Part shown: positions 9,823 to 21,823 of the stretch, piece by piece | Numbering within the stretch: the first letter of the stretch is position 1 | How the letters are laid out: each line of letters opens with the position of its first letter | Origin: Candidatus Laterigemmans baculatus | Lineage (GTDB): Bacteria > Planctomycetota > Planctomycetia > Pirellulales > Pirellulaceae | Assembly (NCBI RefSeq): GCF_010367455.1 | Contig: NZ_WRPR01000045.1 | Location: 1-52,918, forward strand | DNA: 52,918 nucleotides | Direction: 5' to 3' | Notes under the pieces: generated by a model | What the model saw: only the letters and a program-made list of their open reading frames with translations | What the model was told of the DNA's origin: nothing | Databases searched by the model: none | Translations under genes and position numbers: made by a program

Positions 9823-10434
9823 TTAGCGTGGGGGAAGTTCTAAAAACCGCCAGCAATACCACGCACCGATGCTCGCGTACGGTTGCCAGCGGCGACCGAT
9901 CTCGTGGGATTCGCCACTGGAGGGCAATGCGTCGAGGCCATACAGCCGGCGAATCGCAGTCCGCACCCCCAGGTCATCGGCGGGAAACACATTCAGTCGG
10001 CGGAGCCCAAAGATCAGGAACATCTGCGCCGACCAGCGGCCGATCCCCTTCACCTGAGTCAGCTCCTCGATGATCTCCTCGTCCGAGTAGCGCCCGATCC
10101 GCGACAAGCGAACCGTCCCGTCGCTGCACTTGGCGGCTAGGTCGAGGAGGTAGCTCGCTTTCTGACGCGAGAGTCCCAGCGCGCGGAGTTCGTCGAGCGT
10201 CAGTCGGGCGACCGATTCGGGAGAGACTTTCGCCGGTTTAAGATGAGCTTCAAACCGGGCGCGAATGGTCCGCGCCGCCGAGGTGGAGATTTGCTGAGAG
10301 ATGATGGAGCCGACCAGCGTCCGAAAGCGGTCGCGACGCGGCCTGAGCGTGCAGGGGCCTACTTGCCGAATGACCTCGGCCAAGACAGAGTCATTGGAAG
10401 CGAAGTGGCGGTCAATCGAAGGGTGGTCGAGCAT
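9823..10434 (-). CDS. DNA-3-methyladenine glycosylase II (AlkA-like)
   Basis: The 203-residue product is an HhH-GPD base-excision glycosylase that removes alkylated purines from DNA. FRTLVGSIISQQIS marks the start of the catalytic core. The helix-hairpin-helix is at LTQVKGIGRWSAQMFLIF (about 129-146), and the catalytic aspartate lies in FPADDLGVRTAI (about 154-165). It lacks the N-terminal domain of E. coli AlkA and so belongs to the short class. It is divergent from the acetyltransferase at 10485, with a 50-base gap, and no adaptive-response regulator is next to it. Confidence 0.9.
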   Translation of the reverse strand: MLDHPSIDRHFASNDSVLAEVIRQVGPCTLRPRRDRFRTLVGSIISQQISTSAARTIRARFEAHLKPAKVSPESVARLTLDELRALGLSRQKASYLLDLAAKCSDGTVRLSRIGRYSDEEIIEELTQVKGIGRWSAQMFLIFGLRRLNVFPADDLGVRTAIRRLYGLDALPSSGESHEIGRRWQPYASIGAWYCWRFLELPPR

Positions 10435-10484
10435 GCGGTGGCGTCCGCTCGGTCGTCGTGGTGTCGGAAGGAAAGCAGGTCACG

Positions 10485-11039
10485 ATGCGCACCGAAACCG
10501 AAAAGATGTTGGCCGGCGAGTTGTATGATCCGCAGGATCCCGAACTCGTGCATCGTCGAGAGCAGGCTCGCAATCTGTGCCAGGACCTCAATGCAACGCG
10601 GGAAGCGGAGCAAACGGCTCGGCGGGAAATTCTTCAAAAATTATTCGCCCGCGGCGGGGACTCCGTCTGGATGCAGCCTCCGTTCTACTGCGACTACGGA
10701 TCGAATATCTATCTCGGCGAGCGGGTGTACTTCAACTTCAACTGCATCGTGCTGGACGTCTGCCCGGTGCATATCGGGAGCTTTACGTTTTTCGGTCCGG
10801 CCGTGCAGATTTATACCGCGACCCACCCCATGGATGCCAAGCTGCGCCGCCATCAGGAGTTTGGCAAGCCGGTGAGCATCGGTTCGGATGTGTGGGTCGG
10901 GGGCGGAGCAATCCTCTGCCCGGGCGTGACGATCGGCGATCGAACCGTCATCGGAGCCGGGAGCGTGGTGACGCGTGAGATGCCCGCGGGAGTTTTTGCC
11001 GCCGGCAATCCCTGTCGAGTGATCCGCGCCCTCGAGTGA
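10485..11039 (+). CDS. Maltose/galactoside O-acetyltransferase-like protein
   Basis: The 184-residue product has the layout of the Maa/LacA/NodL acyltransferases. An N-terminal maltose-acetyltransferase segment (TEKMLAGELYDPQDPEL) is followed by left-handed beta-helix hexapeptide repeats (IYLGERVYFNFNCIVLD, VHIGSFTFFGPAVQIYTATHP, VSIGSDVWVGGGAILCPGVTIG). The catalytic histidine is in TATHP near residue 114. These enzymes move an acetyl group from acetyl-CoA to a sugar hydroxyl. ATG at 10485 is preferred over the GTG at 10458 because it matches the usual family start and has AAGGAAAGCAGG upstream. It is convergent with the Dus gene. Confidence 0.88.
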   Translation: MRTETEKMLAGELYDPQDPELVHRREQARNLCQDLNATREAEQTARREILQKLFARGGDSVWMQPPFYCDYGSNIYLGERVYFNFNCIVLDVCPVHIGSFTFFGPAVQIYTATHPMDAKLRRHQEFGKPVSIGSDVWVGGGAILCPGVTIGDRTVIGAGSVVTREMPAGVFAAGNPCRVIRALE

Positions 11040-11054
11040 GTCCTCAGGCCTCTA

Positions 11055-12137
11055 CTACTCTTCCTGCGATCGGTGGATGCCCTCGGGGGGATACTGTCCT
11101 TCGCCCGTGGCATAGAACTCCTCGAGGACTTGCCAGAGTTCTTCCGCCGAGCGGAGCCGGACGACGCGGAGCCGCACGGTTTCGTGTTGGGGATGGCTCG
11201 CCGAGTACTTGATTGCGAATTTTCGCATCAGCAGCGGAGCCCGCTCGGGGCCGTAGATTTGTTCGATCAGCCGAAAATGTTCCCGGATCACCGCGGCCTG
11301 TTCGGGGAGCGAGGGCGGCGGGGGCAACGGCTCTCCGGCGGCCAGGGCTTGGGCCTGCGCGAAGATCCAGGGATTGCCGATCGCACCCCGGGCCACGGTC
11401 ACGCCGTCGACGCCCGTCTCGGCGATCATCCGCAAGCAGTCGGCGGCGGAAAACAGATCGCCGCTGCCGAGCACGGAGATGCGTCCGGCGACGTGGCGGG
11501 TCACTTCGGCCAGGAACGACCAGCGGCTCGGCCCGATGTAACGCTGTGCGACGGTCCGCCCGTGGACGGTCACGCCGGCGACTCCCGCCTCGATGGCTCC
11601 ATCAAGGATGCGAAAAAAGTTCTCGCGAGCTTCGTCCGTGTCATCGATGCCGCGCCGCATTTTGACCGTCACCGGCAGATGAGCCGGTACGATGTCGCGG
11701 GTCCGCCGGATGATGTCCAGAGCCACGTCGGGCTGCGAGAGGTGGAACCCGCCCCGGCAGCGGCCGAGGACTTTTTTCACCGGGCAGCCGAAGTTGATAT
11801 CGATGACGTCAAAGCCCGCCGCCGCTAGTCGCTCGGCGCCGGCGGCGAACTGCTCGGGCTCGGCCCCCATCAGCTGGCCGCCCACGGGGTGCTCCTCGTC
11901 GGCGATCGCCAGAAAATGCTGGGTCTTTCGCCGCTCACCGATCGCGAGCAGGAACTGGTCGAGCATCACTTCGCACACCGAGTACGAAGCGCCGTGCCGC
12001 CGCGCCAGGACGCGCATCGGCAAATCGCTGTAGCCCGACAGGGCGGCTTGCACCACCGGAAAGCCAATCCGCAGCGGACCGATCGAGAGGGGGAGCAGAT
12101 TCGACGAGGCGGGCGAAGTCGCAGGAAACACAGGCAT
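11055..12137 (-). CDS. tRNA-dihydrouridine synthase, DusB-like
   Basis: The 360-residue product is a flavin-dependent TIM-barrel enzyme that reduces uridines in the D-loop of tRNA. It shows APLSGYSDLP-type N-terminal flavin contacts (here QAALSGYSDLPMR), the catalytic cysteine in DINFGCPVKKV (C118), the substrate-side VKMRRG motif, and VTVHGRTVAQRY. The flavin phosphate loop GSGDLFSA and VARGAIGNPWIF lie toward the end of the barrel. A small helical domain closes the protein. The expected Asn in DINMGCP is Phe here, a minor change. It is divergent from galM with a 113-base gap. Confidence 0.93.
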   Translation of the reverse strand: MPVFPATSPASSNLLPLSIGPLRIGFPVVQAALSGYSDLPMRVLARRHGASYSVCEVMLDQFLLAIGERRKTQHFLAIADEEHPVGGQLMGAEPEQFAAGAERLAAAGFDVIDINFGCPVKKVLGRCRGGFHLSQPDVALDIIRRTRDIVPAHLPVTVKMRRGIDDTDEARENFFRILDGAIEAGVAGVTVHGRTVAQRYIGPSRWSFLAEVTRHVAGRISVLGSGDLFSAADCLRMIAETGVDGVTVARGAIGNPWIFAQAQALAAGEPLPPPPSLPEQAAVIREHFRLIEQIYGPERAPLLMRKFAIKYSASHPQHETVRLRVVRLRSAEELWQVLEEFYATGEGQYPPEGIHRSQEE

Positions 12138-12250
12138 CCGTGGGCAAGTCGCAAGCGGGCGAGCGGAGTTCGCTGTCGGGGGATTCGGTGTCGGCTATGC
12201 TGAACGGCCGACACGGTGCATTCTAGGCGGTCGAAGGCGAGGAGTAGTCG

Positions 12251-13366
12251 ATGTCACGTCACCTTTTGCTGATCGCGATCAGCCTGTTGGTAACCGGATC
12301 CACGACCTTGGGGGCTGAGGAGAGACCATTGAAGATCGAATCTGAAGTTTGGGGACAGACGGCGGACGGACGCAACGTGCATCGCTTTACGTTGACCAAC
12401 GCCAGCGGACATTCGGTGGAGATGATCGATTGGGGAGCGACGCTGGTTGCCGTCCGCGTTCCCGACCGGGACGGCAAGATCGAAAACGTGGTGCTCGGCT
12501 TCGAGCGTCTCGAGGGTTATCTCCAGCGGCATCCCTACTTCGGTTCGACGGTGGGGCGATTCTGCAACCGGATCGGCGGCGCACGGTTCACGCTCGACGG
12601 GACCGAGTACCGTTTGGCTGCCAACCTCGGCGAAACCCACATCCACGGTGGCAAAGTCGGTTTCGATGCCCAGCTCTGGGACGCCGAGACGTTCGAAAAC
12701 GGTGAGACGATCGGAATCCGCTTTCGGCTGGTCAGCCCCGATGGACAGGAGGGTTACCCGGGGACGCTCGAAGTGGTCGCCGAATACAGCTGGAACAATC
12801 AGAACGAGCTGGCCTACACGTTCACCGCCACGACCGACAAGCCGACCGTGGTCAACTTGACCAACCATGTTTACTGGAATTTGGCCGGTGCCGGCAATGG
12901 GCTCGTGCGGGATCACCGGATCGAGATCGAGGCCGATCAAGTTCTGGATGTCGACGCCACGCTGGTCCCGACCGGCAAGCTCAATGAGATCGCTGACACG
13001 CCTCTCGATTTCCGCACGAGCCGCGCGATCGGCGAGTCGATCGACCAGCTGCCCGAGACCAAAGGCTACGACCACTGCTACGTCGTTCGCGGCAAAAAGG
13101 GGACGCTGCGTGCGGCGGCTCGCGTGATCGATCCCCAGTCGGGACGGATCATGGACGTCCGCACGACGCAGCCGGGGATGCAGCTTTACACCGGAAACCA
13201 TCTGGCGGGGAACGACTCGAGTGCCGGATTCGGCCAGCACTCGGCGTTCTGCCTCGAGACGCAGCACTATCCGGACGCGCCCAACAAACCCGATTTTCCC
13301 TCGACGCGTCTCGATCCCGATCAGACGATGAGCGAGACGACGGTGCACGTGTTCAGCACCGAGTGA
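12251..13366 (+). CDS. galM: Aldose 1-epimerase (mutarotase), secreted form
   Basis: The 371-residue product interconverts alpha and beta anomers of hexoses. A signal peptide (MSRHLLLIAISLLVTGSTTLGA) shows export. Motifs of the galactose mutarotase fold follow: GRFCNRIGGARF, the catalytic-site HIHGG near residue 132, NLTNHVYWNL near residue 200 and GYDHCYVV near residue 275. The general-base glutamate is in FCLETQHYPDAPN near the C-terminus. AGGAG lies nine bases before the ATG. It stands alone between two minus-strand genes, so it is likely monocistronic. Export suggests work on extracellular sugar polymers. Confidence 0.92.
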   Translation: MSRHLLLIAISLLVTGSTTLGAEERPLKIESEVWGQTADGRNVHRFTLTNASGHSVEMIDWGATLVAVRVPDRDGKIENVVLGFERLEGYLQRHPYFGSTVGRFCNRIGGARFTLDGTEYRLAANLGETHIHGGKVGFDAQLWDAETFENGETIGIRFRLVSPDGQEGYPGTLEVVAEYSWNNQNELAYTFTATTDKPTVVNLTNHVYWNLAGAGNGLVRDHRIEIEADQVLDVDATLVPTGKLNEIADTPLDFRTSRAIGESIDQLPETKGYDHCYVVRGKKGTLRAAARVIDPQSGRIMDVRTTQPGMQLYTGNHLAGNDSSAGFGQHSAFCLETQHYPDAPNKPDFPSTRLDPDQTMSETTVHVFSTE

Positions 13367-13371
13367 CGCGG

Positions 13372-14658
13372 CTAGCTCGGCGTCCCGAAGGGCTCGCCGC
13401 CACCCGGCTTCGCCGTGCTGCCCAGAGTTCCTGGACCGAAACCGGGCGGGGAGACGGTCGGCGGCAGTCCCCTGGGATCGCTGAGCGGTTGGCTGGTCAT
13501 CAGCAGGTACCCGACTCCGGCGACCAGGAAGGTCAACGGGGTGGTCGCGATCTGGCCGATGCAACAGGTCAGCACGCCGATGATCCCGAGGACCATGTTG
13601 ATCAGGAAGAACAGAAACGTGTTCAGCTTGTTGTTGATCCCGATCGCGTAGCCGGTGCGAATCGCTTCCATTCCTGAAGCTCGACCGTCGCTGGCCAAGT
13701 ACACCGACGGCCAAAGCAGAAAGAACATCACGATGTAGACGACGGTGAACAATAAGCCGCCGACCACTGCGGCCGCGACTCCGGCCCCGTCGTTCTGGCC
13801 CGTCGCAAAGTAGACGACCGCCCCAAGCCCGGCGACGACCGCTGCGAGGGCGACGAGCACGAAGATCGGGATCAACAGGGTCAGGATGACGCGGCCAAAA
13901 ATCCCCGGGTTGGGAAACATCACCGAGACCGGCGTCGGTTGATCGCGGGCGACCGACAGCGCGGTGCGGATCAGCCCCACGGTCAGGTAAAACCCGATGA
14001 TCGACGAGAGGAAGCTGAACAGCATGCTGGCCCCGAAGGCGATTTCCTGACCACCAGCCCCGGCGACCATGGGGATGATCTGGTTCACGATGCTGCTGGC
14101 AATGTTGTAGCCGAAGACGATCAGCCCGCCGATCACGAGCGGTTGCCAACGCTCAGTGAAAATCGCCCACGCGGCGGAAACGATCGCGTCGATGTTCGGG
14201 GTCTGAATCCGCAGTTCCCCCGCTTCGAGCGGAGCGGCCGACGCGGCAGCCATCCCCGAGCGGACCGCGTAGGGATTGTCGAACGACTCGGCCGGTCGAT
14301 CCACGGGCATCGAAAACCCATCGCCGCCGCCGCCGAACGAACGGGCCGGTTTGTGGGGCGGGGCCCCGGACGTTCCTCCTAGCTCCCCATAATTGCCTTG
14401 GCCTGATTGGCTGCCCTGGCCTGATGGGCTGCGGAATTCGGAATGGGGGCTGCTGGGAACGCTGTGGCTCGGCGGGGTGGTTGGGGTGGTTGGGGTGGTT
14501 GGGGTGGTGGAGGCAGGCGGAGCGGCCTCGCCTGGTTGCGGCGAAGCGACGACGAAAGTCGACTGGCAGGCGGGGCAGCGAGCCTTGCGGCCGATCGCCG
14601 CGGTCGGCAATTCCAACGTGGCGCCGCACTCCGGGCAGGACTGTCGAGTGGTCTCCAT
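13372..14658 (-). CDS. Zinc-ribbon membrane protein of unknown function
   Basis: The 428-residue product begins with an MJ0042-type zinc ribbon: CPEC at residues 8-11 and CPAC at about 29-32, with CRCP-like spacing (KARCPACQSTFVV). A low-complexity linker with four Thr-Thr-Pro repeats and Ser/Gly-rich sequence runs to about residue 120. Five to six hydrophobic segments follow from about residue 175 to 385, typical of an inner-membrane protein of the glycerophosphoryl diester phosphodiesterase-membrane or DUF4013-like type. The C-terminus is Pro/Gly-rich. Planctomycetes have many such ribbon-plus-membrane proteins. Its role is unknown. It ends 6 bases from the convergent galM stop. Confidence 0.75.
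   Translation of the reverse strand: METTRQSCPECGATLELPTAAIGRKARCPACQSTFVVASPQPGEAAPPASTTPTTPTTPTTPPSHSVPSSPHSEFRSPSGQGSQSGQGNYGELGGTSGAPPHKPARSFGGGGDGFSMPVDRPAESFDNPYAVRSGMAAASAAPLEAGELRIQTPNIDAIVSAAWAIFTERWQPLVIGGLIVFGYNIASSIVNQIIPMVAGAGGQEIAFGASMLFSFLSSIIGFYLTVGLIRTALSVARDQPTPVSVMFPNPGIFGRVILTLLIPIFVLVALAAVVAGLGAVVYFATGQNDGAGVAAAVVGGLLFTVVYIVMFFLLWPSVYLASDGRASGMEAIRTGYAIGINNKLNTFLFFLINMVLGIIGVLTCCIGQIATTPLTFLVAGVGYLLMTSQPLSDPRGLPPTVSPPGFGPGTLGSTAKPGGGEPFGTPS
14474..14504 (+). other. Potential G-quadruplex inside the zinc-ribbon gene
   Basis: Four GGGG runs, spaced nine bases apart, lie on the plus strand (14474, 14483, 14492, 14501). They are the complement of the Thr-Thr-Pro codons of the gene at 13372-14658, so a G-quadruplex could form in the template strand. 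The direct cause is a tandem 9-bp repeat. Confidence 0.5.
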
Positions 14659-14884
14659 CGATACCCCTTGGTTTTATACAATGCGACGAATGGGACAGCG
14701 GACTCACCGGGACGAGCCCCACCGATGGGGACACGCGAGTCTGCGGGACTGAGGTTTTAGCAGCAATTCGGTTCGGATGCCGAGCTTCGCTTGGCCATCT
14801 CCCGTTCCGCCGGCATTCTGCTATTGTTTTCCAGAATTTAACGTCCGCCTTGGTATCCAATCAGTCAAACCGGGACCTTCGCCC

Positions 14885-18145
<3,261 letters not shown>

Positions 18146-18166
18146 GGAGCGGGAAGCAGTTCGACC

Positions 18167-18293
18167 ACCCTCCCCCCGGGAGGGTCGCGAGGAACGAGCG
18201 GGGAGGGCTGACTAATATCGACGCGAGGGCGACGTCATTGGGCACTGCTGGCCCTCCCCGGGCCTGAGAGCCCGACCCTCCTGGGGGGAGGGT
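18167..18293. repeat. Palindromic repeat, family 3, copy 1 (possible bidirectional terminator)
   Basis: The sequence opens with ACCCTCCCCCCGGGAGGGT and ends with ACCCTCCTGGGGGGAGGGT, with GCGAGGAACGAGCGGGGAGG and CCCTCCCCGGGCC inside. Both ends are strong hairpins and the plus-strand exit is followed by TTTT. Copies in the opposite orientation lie at 44608-44732 and 49320-49443. It fills the gap between the convergent carB and caspase-fold genes. Confidence 0.75.
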
Positions 18294-18308
18294 GTCTTTT
18301 CGTGGGGC

Positions 18309-19403
18309 TCACTGCTGCGGCTGATCCCCTTGCTCGCACAACTTTGCCAGCTCGACCATTAACGGTTCGAGTTCGGCGTAGTAGGCGTCTTCGTCCAGTT
18401 CCGATTTGCGGCCGCGCAGCTCCCGAACACTCTGTTCAATTTCGGCGATGCGCTCGCGCTGTTCCGCCGTGAGCGCTAGCTCCTCCTCGGTTGCCAGCAA
18501 CGACAACCCCGCGGCGAACGGGCCATCCGGCTCGGCTTCTCCAGCGGGTTGACCGACGACGCGCATCCCGCGGAAAAAGTCGGCCGGCGTCCCTTTCCCA
18601 TCGCCGTTGTCGTCGAGCAACGCGTGCTCGGTGGCCAAACGCCCCTCCCGCTCGTAGAACTGCTGCGTTTGATGCGAGGCTGCGAGAAAAGCCTCCAAAA
18701 TCGAGACGCTGGCGTCGTGATCGAGATCGGCCGAGCGATCGCCGATCGCGCGGGAAAGATAGTCGCCGAAGCGAGCGAAATTCTGCTCTTCACCCGAACG
18801 CGTGGCGGTCACCACGACTCGGTTTTCCCCCGAGAGCGCGGCGAGGAACGGACCGCTCGAGGACGCCGCATTGACGATCACCAGGGGCCGCGCCGCGCCC
18901 TCAAGCACCTTGGCGAATTCCGCGGCCGAGAGATCGGGACCGCGGAGATTGAACTTCGCTTGCTCTTGCTGGAAAGTCCCGTGCCCGATCAGGACCAGCC
19001 ACAGTGGAGCCTGACCGCTGTCGGCTTTCAGTTGCTCGAGCGACTCCAGCAGCAGCTCACGATCCGCCGGCGCAGCTTCACCGGACTCAGTACTCTCAGA
19101 CTCAGTACTCTCAGACTCAGTACTCTCGGAGTCAACACTCTCAGACTCCCTGCTCACCACCGGCCCGATCCGCGTCACGTTGGCTTGGGCTTCGGTGGCA
19201 ACCTTCTCCCATCGCTCGGCCCACTCGGAGAATGCGGCAGCATATTCGTCCGTGCCCCCGGCACCGACGACGATCACCACGTCGACCTCGGATTGGGCGT
19301 GGGAAACGCTCACCGGTCCTAGCAGCCACCCGCTCGCGCAAAACGCGAGTGCCACATGCCGGAATACCGCGACCCACGTGCGGGCAAAGATAAGCTGCTT
19401 CAC
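18309..19403 (-). CDS. Caspase/C13-fold protein without active-site cysteine
   Basis: The 364-residue product has a signal peptide or N-terminal anchor (to about residue 37), then a caspase/legumain-like domain: DVVIVVGAGG strand, LWLVLIGHGTF with the expected histidine at about 141, and LVIVNAASSSGPF at 174-186, where a peptidase would have a cysteine (ACYSG). Here only Ala and Ser occur. VVVTATRSGEEQNFARFG, a Ca-binding-like LDDNGDGKG (about 263-271) and a helical C-terminus follow. Residues 87-108 hold a Ser-Glu-Ser-Thr repeat. The start is the GTG at 19403, whose GTGA overlaps the TGA stop of the upstream gene; this indicates translational coupling. It is the last gene of the MoxR operon. 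It could be a pseudopeptidase or a serine variant; activity is unknown. Confidence 0.75.
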   Translation of the reverse strand: MKQLIFARTWVAVFRHVALAFCASGWLLGPVSVSHAQSEVDVVIVVGAGGTDEYAAAFSEWAERWEKVATEAQANVTRIGPVVSRESESVDSESTESESTESESTESGEAAPADRELLLESLEQLKADSGQAPLWLVLIGHGTFQQEQAKFNLRGPDLSAAEFAKVLEGAARPLVIVNAASSSGPFLAALSGENRVVVTATRSGEEQNFARFGDYLSRAIGDRSADLDHDASVSILEAFLAASHQTQQFYEREGRLATEHALLDDNGDGKGTPADFFRGMRVVGQPAGEAEPDGPFAAGLSLLATEEELALTAEQRERIAEIEQSVRELRGRKSELDEDAYYAELEPLMVELAKLCEQGDQPQQ

Positions 19404-21823
19404 GGCATCCCTTTCCAACGCCGAATTCCCCATTCGCCACACAAGCAGAGGATTGCCAGCGTCATCACCCACGGCCGGTGCCAGAGGGGAAACGCCCACG
19501 TTTCCTTCACGGGCACCCGCTCGCCGTCGAGGGAGCTGGCAAATTCGTCAAGCTCTTCCAGCGGCACGACGCGACCTCCCGACTCGCGGGCGATCTCTTC
19601 GAGCAGATCGAGGTTCGCGCCGAGCCGCTCGAATTCGTCCCCTGCCGCATCGTGTGCCCAATCCGTTTCGGCAGTGCCGATCTCGCTCCCATCGGCAGCC
19701 GTCGCGGTGGCTGTGACGCGGTAGCCGCCGGCGGTTCGGGGCCAGATCGCTGCCGTATAGACTCCGGCTTCCTCGGGGCTCGGCACAGCGGTGACTTCGA
19801 GCTTCGGTTGATCGGGAGTCTCGATCCGTAGCGACACGGTGGCCCCGTCGAGCGGCGTGAAGCTGGGGTCGCGGACCTCCACCGCAACGCGGATCGTTCC
19901 GGGCGGGGTTGCCGGTTCGATCCTCGCTTCGACTCGGGACGGCACATCGTTGACCAACCACCGCACCATCTGACGCCAAGTTTGGGCCGGATCGTCATCG
20001 GGCGCCTGCGAAGCGTCCTCGCGATCTTCCGGCTCCCGGACCGGCGCGCGGAGCGACCATCGCCACAGGTCACCTAGCAGCAAAGCGGCTGTTTTTCCGT
20101 TGCCGAAAGGCTGAGAGACGAACGCGGGCTGAGGAGCACCAACCGAGTCGCGGGCGACCGCCAGCACCATCGCTCCCGGCTTGACCTGTTCGGCCGAGTT
20201 CAGCACCGACAGCGGCGGCAGCAGGCTCAGCCGCGCCGCCTCGGCCGCTTCGGTGCTCCGCAGCCGCAGGAATGGTTGCAACAAACCCTCGCGAGTCAGC
20301 TCGACGCGGTAGGGCCCCGAGGGACCATCGAATTCGGCCGCCGAGCGAGTCCCCCGCGAGAGATACACCGGTGCCAGTTCACCGAGCGGCGAGTCGGCGT
20401 AACCTCCCCGCTCGAGCGCTTCCTGCCCCCCGAGCATCAACAGCGCACCGCCACGATTGCTGACGAAGCGGCGCAGCAACAACAGCTGATCCTGCGTAAA
20501 AAAGTCCGCTTCGACGTCATCCAGAATGATTGCTGAGAAGGGGAACAGGGCATCGGGATCCGACGGAAAACCCTCAACCAATTCCTGCGCGTCCGTGACC
20601 CCCAGCCGCAGTAGAACTGGCTCGTCCAATTGTTCGGCCGCTTCTTCCTCGTCCCCGCCAAGCCCCGCGAACAACGGGTTGGTCGATCCGAGCGAAGCAT
20701 CGCGAAAGCTGAATTTTGGTTGCTTGCGGGCGATCCTCAACAGCCCCAACAACCGCACTTCGGCGTCGGCGTCGATCGCGCGGCGGAGAAACTTGAACTC
20801 CCAGTTGGGCCGCCCGCCGACGTACAGCACGCTGTAGGGCCCCCGCCGCCGGTGGACCGCCACCCAGCGTCGATTGTTTTCGAGCGTCGATTCGACCCGG
20901 GACTCGCCCGCTTCGAAACGCTTCCGCTCCCGCTCCAGAAAACATTCCACGCGATAGAACGAGACGCCAGCGGTCTCCGGACGAAAGCGGAAGCGGAGCG
21001 GCAACCCCGCAGGTCCCGCTTCGCTCTCGGTCGCTTCGTCGGCGAATGATTTTTCCTCGACCAGCGTGCCATCTTCCGCGAGCAGGCGAACGCTGATCGG
21101 CTCATCAGGCAGATCGACCTTCTCGAGCGAGACGTCGATCGTGACCGGGGCGGTTTCAAAGTCGGTTTGGCTGACCGAGACGTCGGCAATTCGCAAGTCG
21201 CGAAGCCGCTCCGCCGCCGTATCGCGGACCGGGTACACAGGAAACCCGAGCTGCGACCAATCGGCCGCGGCCGCGTCGGTCCAGTTGCCATCGCTGGCCA
21301 GCAGCAGCCCGGCGACCGGACGACCCTTGAAGCGATCTCCGAGGGTCTCCAGAGCGGTTCGCAAATTCGACGCTTCTCCGTCGAAGGTGAGCGAGGCGAA
21401 GTCGTGACTGCCGCGGAGCCGAGCATCGAATGCGTAGCGGCGGACGTCGAAAATCTGTTCCAGTTGCTCGGTCGGTCGCGAACTGGGACCCCAGCCGCTT
21501 CCGCCCTCAAAGGCTTGATGCACCCGGTCGGCGAAACTCTGCGAGTTCTGCGAATTTCGCAGCGTCATGCTGCGGCTCGTATCGACCACGATCGGGAGGA
21601 GGTTCTCGCGGGGGATCGGTCGTTCGGCTCGCCCCCGCGGTTCGACCAGCGTCACCACCAACGTTGCGATGGCGACGATTTTCAGCGTCGCCGCGAGAGC
21701 TCGCCAACCGCTCCATCCGCCACGCAAATAGTTCCAGAGGACAGCGAGCAATAGTACGGCGGCGATGGCCGCCGCCGGCAAAACCCAGCGGGGTGCTCCG
21801 AGGAAAAACGTATCGAAGTTCAA
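19400..21823 (-). CDS. Membrane VWA / glutamine-amidotransferase-like protein
   Basis: The 807-residue product starts at a TTG (21823) that overlaps the TGA stop of the preceding gene in TTGA. Two transmembrane helices lie at about residues 13-33 and 41-61. A von Willebrand A-like domain follows (LPIVVDTSRSM, MIDAS Asp-x-Ser-x-Ser near residue 80). A class I amidotransferase-like fold covers about 370-570 (YSVLYVGGRPNWEFKFLRRA, SAIILDDVEADFFT, LLMLGGQEALERGGY) but shows no Cys-His-Glu triad, so it is probably inactive. An Ig-like domain and a last helix (PWVMTLAILCLC) precede the end. Proteins of this plan accompany MoxR-DUF58-BatA genes in several phyla. It ends in the GTG start of the caspase-fold gene. 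Confidence 0.8.
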   Translation of the reverse strand: MNFDTFFLGAPRWVLPAAAIAAVLLLAVLWNYLRGGWSGWRALAATLKIVAIATLVVTLVEPRGRAERPIPRENLLPIVVDTSRSMTLRNSQNSQSFADRVHQAFEGGSGWGPSSRPTEQLEQIFDVRRYAFDARLRGSHDFASLTFDGEASNLRTALETLGDRFKGRPVAGLLLASDGNWTDAAAADWSQLGFPVYPVRDTAAERLRDLRIADVSVSQTDFETAPVTIDVSLEKVDLPDEPISVRLLAEDGTLVEEKSFADEATESEAGPAGLPLRFRFRPETAGVSFYRVECFLERERKRFEAGESRVESTLENNRRWVAVHRRRGPYSVLYVGGRPNWEFKFLRRAIDADAEVRLLGLLRIARKQPKFSFRDASLGSTNPLFAGLGGDEEEAAEQLDEPVLLRLGVTDAQELVEGFPSDPDALFPFSAIILDDVEADFFTQDQLLLLRRFVSNRGGALLMLGGQEALERGGYADSPLGELAPVYLSRGTRSAAEFDGPSGPYRVELTREGLLQPFLRLRSTEAAEAARLSLLPPLSVLNSAEQVKPGAMVLAVARDSVGAPQPAFVSQPFGNGKTAALLLGDLWRWSLRAPVREPEDREDASQAPDDDPAQTWRQMVRWLVNDVPSRVEARIEPATPPGTIRVAVEVRDPSFTPLDGATVSLRIETPDQPKLEVTAVPSPEEAGVYTAAIWPRTAGGYRVTATATAADGSEIGTAETDWAHDAAGDEFERLGANLDLLEEIARESGGRVVPLEELDEFASSLDGERVPVKETWAFPLWHRPWVMTLAILCLCGEWGIRRWKGMP

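Noticed and set aside
12254-14149. 631-codon minus-strand frame
   Set aside because: It covers galM antisense and part of the zinc-ribbon gene in another frame. Both of those are well supported; this frame shows only low-complexity Arg/Asp/Gly sequence.
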